A DNA stretch of 64,000 nt from Eucalyptus grandis (lineage: Eukaryota > Streptophyta > Magnoliopsida > Myrtales > Myrtaceae). Below the pieces are notes generated by a model. The model had not been told where the DNA came from. It did not search any database and saw only the letters and a program-made list of their open reading frames with translations. Within the stretch, counting starts at the first letter, position 1, and each line of letters starts with the position of its first letter. Positions 32,851 to 45,867 of the stretch are shown in pieces. The stretch is taken from contig NC_052613.1 in the NCBI RefSeq assembly GCF_016545825.1, forward strand, positions 5,766,001-5,830,000. Reading direction: 5' to 3'. A program made the translations under genes and the position numbers.

Positions 32851-35800
32851 ATGAAACTACTTTGTTGGAACTGTCAGGGCCTGGGCAATCCCCTGACAGT
32901 TCAAGCCCTTAAGGCCTTAGTTGCCAAGGATAAGCCCGACTTGGTTTTTCTAATGGAAACCAAGAATTTTGAACCGGTTCTCTCCAGCTTACAACGGCGT
33001 TTGCATTTTCAGCAGCTTTTTGTTATTAATCCTGTTGGTCTGAAAGGTGGTCTAGCACTTCTATGGCAGGATAACTTATCAATAGATATCATCCATGCTT
33101 CAGAGGATTATATAGACATGCTGTGTAGTGAAGTGAATGTGGCTAGAACTATGCGCATTACCTGTTTACATGCTCCCTACTCCTACCATATGCGGCAGTT
33201 ATTATGGCAAGAGATACGGCTGATTAGTATTTCCAACACTTGGCCTTGGATTTGTACAGGAGATTTTAATGATATTCTCTACCCATGGGAAAAGGTGGGC
33301 CAGAGGTCAGTTGCTCCTTTCCGACTTTCCTCCTTTCACTCTTTCATCAATGATTGCTCGTTAATGGAAGTAGAGAGTAAAGGGTGTCGGTTTACCTGGA
33401 CAAATAAAAGAGTTGGTGACGATCTTATCAAAGAGCGATTGGATAGGGTCCTGTGCACCTCCAACTGGCGGGTGTTATATCCGACAGCTGTTGTTTTTGC
33501 GTTGCAGGCAAAATTCGACCATAGCCCTCTCCTTTTGGATACCATCGGAACACCTGCCAAGAATCGACGTCAATTTGTTTATGAGGCATATTGGAATAGG
33601 GATCCCGAATGTCGCACATTGTACAGAGGCATTGGAATTCCAGTAGACATCATCAGTCCATGTTCGATCACAAGATTCAGGTTGTAACCAGGGCTTTACA
33701 GGCATGGAGTCGTGAGAAATTTCAGAATGGACATCAACGAATTAATGCGTTATATCAACAGCTCACCGACCTCAATAACACCCCATCTCTTCACTCTAAT
33801 GACACAGAGGATGCATCTCAAATTCGGGATGAAATACGAAACTTATGGCAACAGGAGGAGCTTTTCTGGGCTATGCGGTCGAGAATCAACTGGCTGCGTT
33901 CAGGGGATAAGAATTCCAAATTTTTTCACGCCTCTACCATTCAACGCCGTCAACGAAACCGGATCATCATGTTACAAGATGGGAATGAGGAATGGGTACG
34001 AGATCCCCAAGCGCTAAGGGAGATGACGACGATTTCTTCTCTCAATTATATACTTCAGAGAGAGCTCGGAACTACAACCCTGTTTTGGATCAATGTCCCT
34101 CAGTAGTTACTTTAGACATGAATAACCAGCTAACTGCCTCGGTCACTATGGAAGAGGTACAAAAGGCTACTTTCCAGTTAGGGATTTCCAAGGCTCCCGG
34201 CCCCGATGGTTTGAATGGCCTTTTCTACCAGAATCATTGGGAAATTATCAAGTATGATCTTCTAAGGTTAGTGGAGGATTTTTTTAATTCCGGTTCATTA
34301 CCTAGACAGCTTAATAAAACCATCATTGCTTTAATCCCCAAGACCAATCACCCCCAAAGTCTAGAACAGTATCGGCCAATCAGTCTCTGTAACTATGCTT
34401 ATAAAATCATTTCGAAAGTTCTTGCCAACAGACTGAAACCCTGGCTACCAAATCTTATAGCCAAGGAACAAGCTGCCTTTGTTAGTGGTCGTCACATTCA
34501 AGACAATGTTTTAATACTCCAGGAAGTAATGCATCAATTCAAAGCACGCAAGTGGAAGCGGAGGCATAAAATTTTAGTAAAGACAGACATGCATAAGGCG
34601 TATGATCGTGTGGAGTGGGATTTCCTGAAGGATTACTTGCTTAAGTTGGGTTTTCATCATCGATGGGTCCTATGGGTCATGCAATGTGTAACTACTACAT
34701 CCCTTGGTGTCCGTTTTAATGGTGCGACACTGCCTTACATCCAACCGACAAGAGGACTCAGGCAAGGTGACCCTCTCTCCCCTTACCTTTTTGTGCTAGT
34801 CGCCAATGTTCTTTCCACTTTGATTACCCAAGCAGTTAGTAGTGGATATCTTAAAGGGATAAAGTTTGCACGGTCTTGTCCCACACTATCCCATCTATTT
34901 TTCGCCGATGATTCAGTCTTTTTTCTGGATGGAACCATTACTGAATGTCAGAATATGTCCAATATCTTGAATCAATATTGTATTGCTACCGGGCAGACTA
35001 TTAACAGGAACAAATCGGGGATGATATGTAGCAAATACTGTCCAATCAGTTTGCAAGAACATTTGGCCAGAGAATTCAGGGTTCCTGTCCTACAGCGATT
35101 TGGCAAGTACTTGGGTATCCCCTCTGATTGGGGTAGATCAAAGAGAGACATGTTCTCTTGGATTGTGGCAAGGGTCTCATCAAAAATGGAAGGTTGGAAA
35201 GAAAGTCTATTATCTAAAGGGGGTAAGGAAGTCCTTCTTAAGGCGGTAGTGCAGGCTATTCCCCAGTATGCTATGTCTGTTTTTCAGCTTCCTCAATCTA
35301 TATGTAAGACTCTAGAATAGCGTATCGCTCAATTCTGGTGGAGGAATGATGTTAGTCGAAGAGGGGCGCATTGGCACCCATGGAATGCTCTAAAGATCAG
35401 TAAGCATAGTGGTGGCTTGGGTTTTCGAGACCTGATGGTTTTTAATAAAGCTTTGCTGGGTAAACAAGCCTGGAAACTAGTTCAAAGTCCATTATCTTTA
35501 TGGAGTCAACTGTTTAAGGGCCTATATTTCCCTAATGGGTCCTTTCTAAGGGCAGAGATTGGGTATCGACCTTCTTGGGGCTGGAGGAGTCTGCTGGCTG
35601 GAAGAGAAGCAATACTACCGAATTTGAGATGGTCTGTGGGTGATGGTAAACGTATTAGCATTCGACAGGATCAATGGTTACCTATTGGGTCAATTCCAGG
35701 GCCCTTGGCTCGGGATGAACCTCAAATTGTAGCAGATCTCATTGACCCTCTCCTCCAAACCTGGAATCTTCCACTACTTCAGAGGCATTATGATGACCGT

Positions 35801-36900
35801 ATCGTCCGAGAGGTTATCAAGATCCCTATCCGACCACTATTTACATCTGATCAGCTAATCTGGGCAGCAAGTAAGGATGGTATCTATTCTGTGAAGAGTA
35901 ACTATCAATCCCTCCATTTTTCAGAAGTCCCCAGATCAGTTAATGGAGCCTCATCATCTAACAGTCAGGATAGTCTTATTTGGAAGAGAATATGGACTAT
36001 GAGTACGGAGCCTAAGGTGAGAATGTTCTTATGGTCGGTCTTCCATAACGCACTCGCGACCAAAGATAATCTGTTTCGACGCCATATTACTTCGGACCCT
36101 ATATGCGACCTGTGCAATCAGCAGACCCCAGAAACAATTGAACACATCTTTTTCTCGTGTTCATGGACGAAGGAGATATGGAAACATCCTGATTTAATTG
36201 CATTAAACATCCAAACAACAGTTCACAAGATAGCGGGTTGGATCGCTACTCAAGTCAGGCAGAAGAGTTCGGTACCTGGGCTAGCGTTTATTGCGTATGT
36301 CTTATGGCAAATTTGGCGAGGCCGGAATAGCTTCGTTTTCAGACACAAACAGCCGAAGTCCCACTTTGTTGTTCCTGATGCGCGAGCTCAACTCAACAGC
36401 TATGATCGAATCAACCCTAGGCGGAAGAAACCACAATCCAATGCTCGTACTCTGAATTTCTTTGGCGGCCCCCTGATCGGGGTGCTATCAAATGTAATAT
36501 AGATGGGGCTTACCAACAGGGATGTAACAAGGGATCAATGGCGTGCATCAGTAGGGATTTCAAGGGCAGACTCACCGATGTTTATTCTGCAGACTTTCTA
36601 GCGAACTCGGCGCTTCAATCTGAGTGCAAGCCCTCGCTTTTTACCCTTCGGCATCTGCAGCGAAGGAACTCCACAAAGCTCGCTTGGAAGTTGAATCGAT
36701 TGCTGGATCATGGTGGATATATTGAACCGGAACACACCACCTCCATGGCAGGACAGACCGCTCTTCGAAGAGGTGAAGACGCTCCTCCTTTCGTGCCCTA
36801 ATCTGCACCTGAGACATTGTAGGAGAGAGACAAATTCAGTGGCTGACTGGGCCGCGAAGGCCCATGGCCGCCAAGACCTTTCCCCCATTGGAATCTATTT
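32851..36900 (+). pseudogene. LINE ORF2 (endonuclease, reverse transcriptase, zf-RVT, RNase H), multiply broken
   Basis: It starts MKLLCWNCQGLGNP at 32851, the usual N-terminus of the apurinic-type endonuclease, which also shows TGDFNDI and FDHSPLL. Frame changes occur near 33620 and 34020. The reverse transcriptase follows, with KAPGPDG, ALIPKTNHP, AAFVSGRHIQDNV, TDMHKAYDRVEWDFL, GLRQGDPLSPYLF and the catalytic FADD box in LFFADDSVFFL (about 34897-34929). An in-frame TAG at 35318-35320 follows. Then comes the zf-RVT region CDLCNQQTPETIEHIFFSC (about 36108-36164), a frameshift before WRPPDRGAIKCNIDGA (about 36459-36506, RNase H start), and another before LRHCRRETNSVADWAAK. It is not functional, although catalytic motifs remain readable. 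Confidence 0.9.
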
Positions 36901-37306
36901 CCCCCTTTTTGCTTTTAGATCTGGTGAATGCAGACGCTGTTGCAAGTGGATGTAATATGGAACCGCCTTAATATATATCTTTCTTCCTGACCAAAAAAAA
37001 AAAAAAAAAAGTTCATGATGTTATATTAAATTATTGATGAAAAAAAGAAGTGGATGCCTTGAAAAATCGAAATGCCTAGCTGATCGTTCTCGCGTGAATC
37101 GAATCGAAAACGTGGGGAACTTTTCCACTCGATCAAAAGAATAACTAGAAATGCTGGGAAAAGGAAAGCAGCTGAAATGGGATTTCTCACATATCATTTT
37201 TGGGCTGTAGTTGATGGGTGCGGGTGAGTGGGAGGGAATCTAACACCCCACGAAGCGGATTTATAGTAAGGCTAAAATGACATGTGAAACAGGAGAAGGT
37301 TTGAAA

Positions 37307-38609
37307 TGTTCTCGATACACCCTTAGTGTCGGAACGTAGAAAGGGAAAAGAGAAGCGCGTAAAATTACGGCACAGCAAGTGCCTGATACCTCATTTACGA
37401 GATCAAGTTATGAGTAATGCAATTTTATTGAACGATCAAGCAGTCCAATAAATTAACGGAGTAACATAACAGCCAGTCCAAATTAAAACACAAATGCTCA
37501 TGTCAAGAACCCCGTGATTACATTTCGCCATGTAACAAGACCCGAAAACCATGTTTGTTATGATTATGTCTTGTAGCGGACTTTTATGGACAAATGTTGA
37601 AGTTCTAAGTTGGAGGGGAAAAATACCAAAATAGTCTTAAACCTTTTGTATCGGTACCAATTTAATCCTAAACTTTTTAATTGGACCGATTTAGTCTTAA
37701 ACATTTTCACATTAGTACCAATTCAGTCCATCCGACTAATTTAAGCTGGAAATTACTGACGTGGCCGCCGACGGTCTTATGTGGCGCCATGTGGACAAAT
37801 TTTATAATTTTTAAATATTTTTTTTCAGATTTTTTAAATTTTATTTTTATTTTTCTTTTCTCCTTACCCCTTGGCCAGTGAGGTCGCCAGCCAAGGGGTA
37901 AGGAGAAAAAAAAAAGAAAAAAAAATAATTTTAAAATTTGTCCACGTGGTGCCACATAAGACTGCTGGCAGCCACATCAGCAATTTCTAGCTTAAATTAA
38001 CCGGATGGATTGAATTTATACCAACGTGAAAAGGTTTATGACTAAATTGGTCCAATTAAAAAGTTTAGAACTGAATTAGTACCAATACAAAAATTTTATG
38101 ACTATTTTGGTATTTTTCCTAAGTTGGAGATGGCTCGTGGATCCTTTGTAAACTCGGTTCTACATTCAAAGCTTGAGAAGTTAATTTTATTTTAGTGGCT
38201 TGTGAGCTCTCAAGCCATCTTGCTTTCTTCTAATTACTGAGAATAGGAGATTTGTGTTCATTTATCCTCGTTTCATTTATTTTTCTTGATTGCTTGCTTG
38301 TTCTTGCGAACTTGTGGCAAACCCTTTTTCACTTGTGATATGTAATGTTGACTGTAAATGCATTTGAATTAAAGCTTGTAAATTTTGTGGCGAACTCTTG
38401 TATTGATTATTATGATTGTCAAACTTTGTGGCAAACGCACAGGTTAAAATAGAAAAACTCTTAGTTTCATGGTTGCTTCCCAGTGTGGAACGCCGTAGTC
38501 TTCTCGATCTGTTTAACATGCAATATTTGGATATAAGTACCTTATTATTGTTTATGTAATTGTTGAATGTACAATTGTTTTTGGTCCTTATAGAACGTCT
38601 CACTACAAG
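37307..38609. mobile_element. B-specific insertion of about 1.3 kb, possibly a solo LTR
   Basis: Block A runs gaaggttgtgaaacacagg without interruption. Here the same text is split, with TGAAA at 37302-37306 and again at 38610-38614. The insert begins TGTTCTCGATAC and has no ORF of note. The right end reads ...CTCACTACA(AG), so TG...CA ends are possible. It hosts the Mutator-like MITE at 37615-38119. Class is uncertain. Confidence 0.5.
37615..38119. mobile_element. Mutator-like foldback MITE with 9-bp target duplication
   Basis: TAAGTTGGA flanks it at 37606-37614 and 38120-38128. The arms begin GGGGAAAAATACC on the left and the inverse of GGAAAAATACCAAAATAGTC on the right, with phrases such as ccaatttaatcctaaact and acgtggc. 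The centre is a small perfect hairpin (ctccttaccccttggc and its inverse, about 37860-37905). No coding region. Confidence 0.85.
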
Positions 38610-39103
38610 TGAAACGCAGGAATTTTGTAATTGCTAAAGTTACTAGATAATTTGTTAGCCTTTGGTAGTGAAAGCTTGTGAACTTCCAGGAATTAAAAAA
38701 AAAAAAAAAATTATCACAGTCAACTCATAGACTCACACGATAACCAAATCAAACTTGTCGATCTGGTAAACAGCTGGGTCGAGGAATAACTCGGTAGGTT
38801 TCCACCATGATACCAGGAATCGGACTAGCGAAAATCAGCCCATCCTGAAACCGATCATGGAGCTTCCATCCATTGAAATTTTCTCGTTGCTTTTACAAGA
38901 AAGAAACCTAATTCTGACCAAGTCATTTCAAGTTTCTCTTAAAGGATATGTCGTCACTCATTTTATTCATGTCTTGGAAAACTATGAAAAAAAAAATTAC
39001 ATGAGGTTTGGATATATGTATATGTCAAAAGTTTTAGGTGGTTTGCAATGATCGAGTATGTGAAAAAATAAAAAGACACATTATTGAAACATAAACAATT
39101 GGG

Positions 39104-39690
39104 AGGGTGCATTTGGTTCAATATTGCCTAAGCCTTTTAGGTTCCAAAGTCCTTTGGACAAATACAAATAAAATTTGATAAATTTTTTGAAGACTTTTAG
39201 GGAAATGCAATTGCCTTTAAGGTCTTTAGCCCAAAGTAGATCTGAGGGTGCTATAAACAATGCAAATACAATTTTTTTTCTTCCAACTTTTGCCTTGCTC
39301 AACTTTTATAATTTCATAAATATCCCCACCTCATGCAACCTCACTAGTGAGGGTTCAGGTCGCCCGTGAGGCCAAATTTGGTTGACGACAAGCTAGTCTA
39401 GCGTTGACAAGCCATGAAACCCTAGGCGACACCCGAAATCAAGCAACCTCATGCAGTGCTAGCTAGAGGCCAATTTAGCTCACTAGTGGCTAAGTTCGCT
39501 AGCAAATAGTGATAGTTTTTCTTTTAACAAAAATCTTTAACAAAGTATAGTTTTTTCCCAAACGGTATTTAAAACGAAATGGTTTCCCCATATGTTTTTA
39601 AAATGAACTTAACAAAACGCTACTAGTTTTTCTAAATATATCTTTTAACCGAAATACTTTCTATTTTCTCAAAAACTTTGCCCTAAACCG
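39104..39690. mobile_element. Foldback with degenerate core (block B copy)
   Basis: It is the counterpart of 5038-6358 without the nested Tourist-like MITE. The left end reads GGGTGCATTTGGTTCAATATT. The core at about 39330-39480 has words such as ggtcgcccgtgaggcc and ctaggcgacacc. Confidence 0.5.
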
Positions 39691-42600
39691 AACGGAATGC
39701 ACAAATTCCACGCAAACATCTTCTCTTCAGAGGGTTTGGGTACGAATTAATGCCCGACGCCCCAGGAACGTCGTCGTTATCGCGCGCAATTGCATTGAGG
39801 GCATGAAAACGTTATCACATGTAAAAACAGCGATTTGGGGACAATCCGACGACGAATGCGGTGACCTTTTGCCGCATTAGTGGGTTTCTTAATGCAATTT
39901 TTAAATTGCTACGTGATTCTTTTATAAATTGAAATATTATTTAGGGCAAAATAATATTGTTGAAAACTAATTAAAAGTGCCAATGATACATAAAATATGT
40001 TAAGAGAGTTTCTTTAACTCACCCACTAGATACAATTGGAAAACACTCTTCGTGATCACTCCTGTTCATAGCAAAGGACCGCGCAGCAATGTGAACACTA
40101 CCGCAAGAAACCCTAAAGAGCCGTTTTCTTTTCACATGTGCAAATGAAAACACGACCCTCCACCTCAAGGGCTCAATTTTCATGAAAAACCAGGACATCT
40201 TAGTGAGGGATTACTTTTAAAATCAAGTGATGGACACCAAACCTAAAATTTCTTCCGGGCATGTATAATAATGCTTCTCAAACTGAAAATCTTCACCCCG
40301 AATGTTGGGTGGTCTTGAGTCCCTCCCACTCCAAAAGTTAGCTTAAAAAGTGAGACTTACCCCATACTTATAAACCAACCGCTAGTCCATTCTACAACCG
40401 AAGTAGGACAACCTCAACATCAGCACGATGGTGTTGTATGTGGTGCAGGAATCCCAAGTGGACCCACTTCTGGGGGCATGTGTGGCTCTCGTGGACATTT
40501 AGGCATCCGATCAAGACGTAGTTTTTACTATTGAACTCAGTGATGTGAAAATAAGTATCACAAGATCTCAGTTTGTAGATGCTGAGCTCAGATTTAAGGC
40601 TTCCACTGAATTCAATGACCCATTTCGATTCCGAAGGGGCATTTTTGTAATTATCAAGGAGACCGGCCTTTTCGCCCAAAAGAATCGATTATGTCGTTTT
40701 AAGATGTTCAGGAGCCAAAGGAAATCCACGATTAACTTGTAGTGTTTTTAGTGCAAATTCGAGATAAGTGACTATCACGTTTAAGAGTTCTTAGGGGCTT
40801 CATCTTTTATTTATTGAAGTGCAGATTCCCTTAAATTGTAATATAGGTTAGGGTTTAATAGTTGGGAAATTTCATTTTAACTTACAAAACCTTCAACGTA
40901 TTATGTAATGAAATGAACATACCAAAATGCAAGGCGGTGAAAAGCCGCGACGCCGATGAAAAGCGGGCACTTTGGCTGCAGAGGGGTTTGACAATGCGAT
41001 GGACTTTTGATCGCTGCAAGTCATCAACGACTACACGATCTCTCAACACTCGGCCACAATCTTTAGCCATGGACACGATGCAAGGCATGATGCACACGAT
41101 CCCCCCATTATCCCTATTAATCATTACTCCAATCCCAAAGGCCAACACAATAGGACCGGAATCCTATATTGTTATCCTATACTAATGTATACGAAGTGTA
41201 AGCTTACTTTGAGCACTTTAATTTCTTCAAAATAACAACATTGGAGGCACAACAAGACCAGCCAAGACCTATAACACCTGGAGAGAGGTGGTGAGATTTA
41301 TACAGCACTCGTCAACCCGCTACTCTATAATAATACCAGCAAGGACCCTTCCGGCCTAAAGGTTCTCGTGTGACGTTTAAATCGGGGTAAAGCCACCCAC
41401 GTTCGACGAAGAAAAGCATTCTAAATTCTTAATTATTTAACTTTCTTATATTGTGTCCACAAAACTCCTATTGGAAAAAGAACAAGAACAACGATAAATA
41501 AAGACTCCCCTCCCTTTTTGCATGGACGATGTTTCCCCGTCCATTAGTTCAGACAAGGCATTTGTCCGTTTGTCGGCGCGAGTTCCCTTTCTTGACTCAA
41601 TTGAATTTAACAGGAAACTTCGCCAAAAAAAAAAAAAAAAAGTAATCATAATAATAATGTGAGATAAAAGGAACGTGTAGCAGTCCATTATGTTCCAAGA
41701 GAAAATTTTAAGTCATGTGATTCTAGTCACAATCCAATGCGAAATTTCTTTGCATGTATTATAGGAAGCATATGATGTCACAATTCCCATCACTCGTTTG
41801 TCGTTCTTGTATATTACCTTGTTGAAAATGAACCTATAATGAATGTTCAGGTAAAAATGAGCCTCGTTTATAACTTATAAAGAGAACCCGATGTTCTTTC
41901 GGTTTTTTTTTTTTATTTGCGGTTTTTATATAATGTAACTTTAGGTTTGGAGTTTACAATATTAAAAAGTATTGAGTTTCGGTGATGAAATTAAGAAGCA
42001 TGATAGGCTTGAGATGCGAAAGAAAGATCTGCCTACGCATGTGTAATCACAGATATGCTTTGCAGTTGGACATGAGATCTTGGGTTAAATTGGATTGGGG
42101 AAAAAATCATTGGATATTCCTAGAGCATGGTTCGAACGTCTTGTGTAGCATATATCCTCACGTTAGTCACAGCTCTAGCTAGATGATTAACTTGTGCGAG
42201 TAAATTGATGATAACCGATATAGAGAGATATAAAATTAGTTAGACATTTAGTATGCCTCTTAAAAGGCAAAATGCTCATCTTTTTCTTTCATTTTTCTGC
42301 CATTACTTGAAATAATATTTGAATTCTAAGGAGTTACAAAGAAATTATATCTAGAGTCTACATTTGATATTTATTAGAAGTTTAAGTGTTCCGGAACAAT
42401 AGAGTATATAAAGAAGGAGGAGAAAATGTAAGTCATTCTAAACACTTTTAATAGTCCAGCAGGCCAAAATTTAAAACGTATCTAATTCGGATCATCACCA
42501 AAAGGGTGTAGTAAAACATTCATTGGGAGTACATCTTGGCAAACAAATCCAATACCTTCCGGAAAAATGCAAGACTTAAATATCACTAAACTAGGGGGTC

Positions 42601-43579
42601 TTCAGCAATGGTGGAGCACTTATTAGAACAACTGACTGAGTAGGTAAGAGTCTCGATTTGAAATGTTTGTTTTGTTTTGGTAACAATGTTTTCCCTTCAA
42701 AGGAATCTTGGGATTCATACCCTTCACTCTATGATAAAGCTTTGCCCGATACACACGGCCGTGATTTATTAATGTGCATGGTGGACATCAGTCGAGTGCA
42801 GTGAAAAGTTTAATAAAATGATGGTTACTTAGATTGAAAAGGTTGTCTCCTTCTTTTGAAGATGACCAAGACCAAGGATGGAGATGGGTGGCTTTGTCAA
42901 AAGAGGCCATGTTCTCCGTCATTAATGGCTACTTTCCATGGAGAAAAAGAAAATATTTCTTGACTATTCTGCCATTAAGATCAGGAACGACCATATTTTG
43001 AAGCATTAGCTTCTTGCTGATTCCGGTTTTAGCTGGCACGCATCCTCCCTCAACTTGGTCAAGGCTTGTTCCTTCGAAATTGTGATTCGACCGTCTGTGT
43101 TCGTATACTCAACGTTCCACAATGACTTAAAAATAAAATAAAAAAACACGGAAAAGCAAAAGGCAGGAGACAATCATTTTGCAATGTCCTCGCGTGGACC
43201 TACATCATTGCTTGCATGATGACCCACCTCCATGTCAGAAAGTCTCTTGTTTGTTGCTTAAATTTTTCCTTGAGTGGAGTCCCAACAGAATCTAAGAGAG
43301 AGATACTGCAGTGAGTGGAATCCCGACAGGATTCAAGTAAAAGATTGTTTTAAATTAATATCTGGACTTGACAATTCATTAGTCACAACCAACTTTAAGT
43401 AAAAGATGAGCGCCATCCACTGAATATAATATGCAAAAGTATCATTAGTTCGATTCTCGAATGTGACTTCCCCATGTGGTCGCTTCTGTCGCTCTTCTTG
43501 ACTTCAGAGCGGCGAGCGTAAAGAAATGCCGCCAATTTTGGAGATTTTCCCAATATGGATGGGAAGTAGAGATGCGAAT
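39691..43579. other. Duplicated non-coding DNA, block B
   Basis: It is collinear with 6359-10593, minus the LINE fragment at 7046-7493. No gene was recognised. Short frames such as 40862-41185 are not kept in block A. Confidence 0.55.
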
Positions 43580-44245
43580 TATAACTATTGTATTTCATAA
43601 ATCAATTTTTATTTAGAAATTGAATTTTTTTTATTACTAATCTTTGGACGAATTTTTAAGAAAAATTAAAAATTTGAGAATCATATAAAATTTTTATTCT
43701 TAGAATAAAAATTCGTTTGATAATGACATAAAATTTCTCTTTTCGAGTAGTAGTGGGAGATGGTTGGTAAGCAAGGAGGCCAAGTAGCCAGCGATTGACA
43801 ACAAGCATCCACCGATGGGCGACAAGCATCCAGCGACGGTTGTTTGGCCTCTAGCAATGATCCTTCGATGTCCTGCGATCAACAAGGGTCATTTAGCGTC
43901 TGGTGATGATCGTCGACATTCGATGATCGGCACGAGCATCCCGCAATGGGCAACGTCCCGTGATGATCGTTTGACATTTGGTGATAGGCATTCAGTGATG
44001 GGTGTTAGTTATCGGGTATCCAATGTCCAGCGTTTGGCATCCGACATCCAATGTCCAATAGGCAACAACAAGCAATGGGTGGACGACAGCCAGTGACGAA
44101 AGTGAATAATAATAAGAGTTTTTATTTATCATTTTTTGTTTCAGAAATAGAAAAGTTAAAAATTTTAATTCCTGATTTCTGTTTTAAATATATTTTAAAA
44201 AATATATATTTTAAAAATAGAAAAATAGAATTGTGTTCCCAACGG
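43580..44245. mobile_element. Foldback element with enlarged repetitive core (block B copy)
   Basis: It sits at the same position as 10594-11045. The arms correspond, but the core at about 43735-44100 is some 365 bp against about 140 bp in block A. It consists of variants of gatgatcgt-gacattcg, gggcgacaagcatccagcg and catccaatgtccag. Open frames across the core (43700-43885 minus, 43815-44096 plus) follow from the repeats. Confidence 0.55.
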
Positions 44246-45790
44246 GAATTGGTTGTCCTTGTTCTCGTTTTCCGTGGAGACCTCCTGGCGCGAGTCCTGG
44301 AAGACTTCTGGAAGGAGATCTACTATTGGTTCGTTTCAGTCGAACCGACCATAAACGAACGTACAATACTAGTTTATTATAATGAAAGCACTTTATCTAT
44401 CTTTTTTATTTCCTAATCGAAACACCATCTATTACATTAAAAGAGTGTATTTTGCAACATTTTTTTATTCCCCTTTGGGCCGTTGCTTCAGCTGCTTTCT
44501 TTGACGTCCAGGGGGGGAAGCATTTGCGAGGAATTTGCTGCCAATTTCGTGGATATCTCAACGTAGAGGGAATGTGATTGGATACAACTCACTAATTATT
44601 TTTTAACCTCAATGCATTTTTCAACACTTTACCGAATGCCACTTGCATTTTGAAAAAATTCTTGAACTTGCATTTCCCTAATAACCAAACCAAATAGCAA
44701 TAGTATGCCCTTCCTTAACACATCATAATTTAGATATCTACTCGATAAATTAAAAATTAAAAGTTTCTTTGCAGGCATTTTAGGTTGTCAAAGATATGAC
44801 AACTCCTTCGCTTGTTTTCACTGTTACTGTATTTTACCTAGGATAATATAAGAAATGACTTTCACATGAATTGGGCAATAAATTTCTCATGAGTAATGTT
44901 CAACTTTGCATAACATGATTTTTTATCTAAACAGTTTTTATGAAAATGATATATCAATCTAAGGTAAAAATATGATTGCTTCTGCAAAAAGAAAAAGAAA
45001 AACATAAGGCATTATATCTCTAATAATTCAAGAATTCAAGTTAAACATTAGATTTCCCTAGAGTATGATACCATCATCTTGTGTGACGTTTATACTCACA
45101 GTTGTCAAATCTGTAGCTTGATCCGCGGACAAATTTAATTAGTGAAATGATAATGCGGGAAAACCTAATTTTTTTTCTCGTCAGTTTTAAGTACTATTAA
45201 GAATGGTCTTGCTTTAGATTTCCAAATACCAGTAAAATTCTTGAAAAAATCAGCAATTCAATAAATAGTGAAAGTTTGGGTAAAAATAAACCTCGTTAAA
45301 AACTTGTGAAGAGACCGCATCATTCTTTTATTCTCTATAACTTTTTTTTTTTTTACGTATAAGGTAACTCGAATTTTTCATAGTAATAAGATTAAAACAT
45401 ATGAGTTTTGAAAATAAATTAAAAATCATGAGAAAATTCTCAAGAGGCTACATCACTTAATACTCATTTCATGGTGATCTCTTCACTATTCAAATTTATT
45501 TTGTTCTCTTTAATGACATAGAATTTTTAGGCGAGAAACATGGATGGATATTCCCAACTTCCTTCAATTTAACAATGTTTATGGACTTTTACGGAACTTC
45601 ATTTGTTAAAAAACTTAAAAAATTCTGCTCAACATAAGAGCACGACGCATGCCTCTCAAGCCCATGATCGAAAGATTTACACTAGTGACAACTCCTGGTC
45701 ACAGGAGAGATCCACTTTGACTGTTAAAAGTCCATTTCCATTTCAGCAGAGTTTCGATGCCATCACCTTAATCGCAATAGTTGTTTGTTC
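44246..45790. other. Duplicated non-coding DNA shared by A, B and C
   Basis: It is collinear with 12770-14166 plus 17158-17300 and with 60560-62090. No gene was recognised. The unoccupied Gypsy-element site is CATG at 45648-45651. Confidence 0.6.
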
Positions 45791-45867
45791 ACATGATGAT
45801 CGAGCAATTTATCCGATAGAATATAAGTAAAGAGTAAAAATAATTTCATCTCTTAAACCACACAGGA

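Larger units (their letters stand above)
31114..37010 (+). mobile_element. Full-length L1-type LINE, decayed, B-specific
   Basis: The element runs from directly after the left target copy AAAGTTCATGATG (31101-31113) to a poly-A tail (36993-37010) followed by the right copy GTTCATGATG (37011-37020). Preceding As make the duplication up to 13 bp. About 0.5 kb of 5' leader precedes ORF1 (DUF4283 plus CCHC knuckle) and ORF2 (endonuclease, reverse transcriptase, zf-RVT, RNase H), the usual order for plant L1-like elements. Both ORFs carry frameshifts and ORF2 an internal stop. The empty site at 4239-4251 shows that it inserted after the A/B duplication. Confidence 0.93.
26737..45790. repeat. Segmental duplication block B
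   Basis: It is collinear with block A from the LEA_2 gene to the end of the shared middle. It lacks the counterpart of 11050-12760 and everything distal to 17300. It carries the B-only LINE and the insertion at 37307-38609. Confidence 0.85.

Noticed and set aside
33336..33705. Several short frames on the minus strand within the LINE
   Set aside because: They are shadows of the endonuclease region on the plus strand.
43815..44096. Frame over the block B foldback core
   Set aside because: It follows from repeated 12-40 bp words; the block A copy has no equivalent frame.
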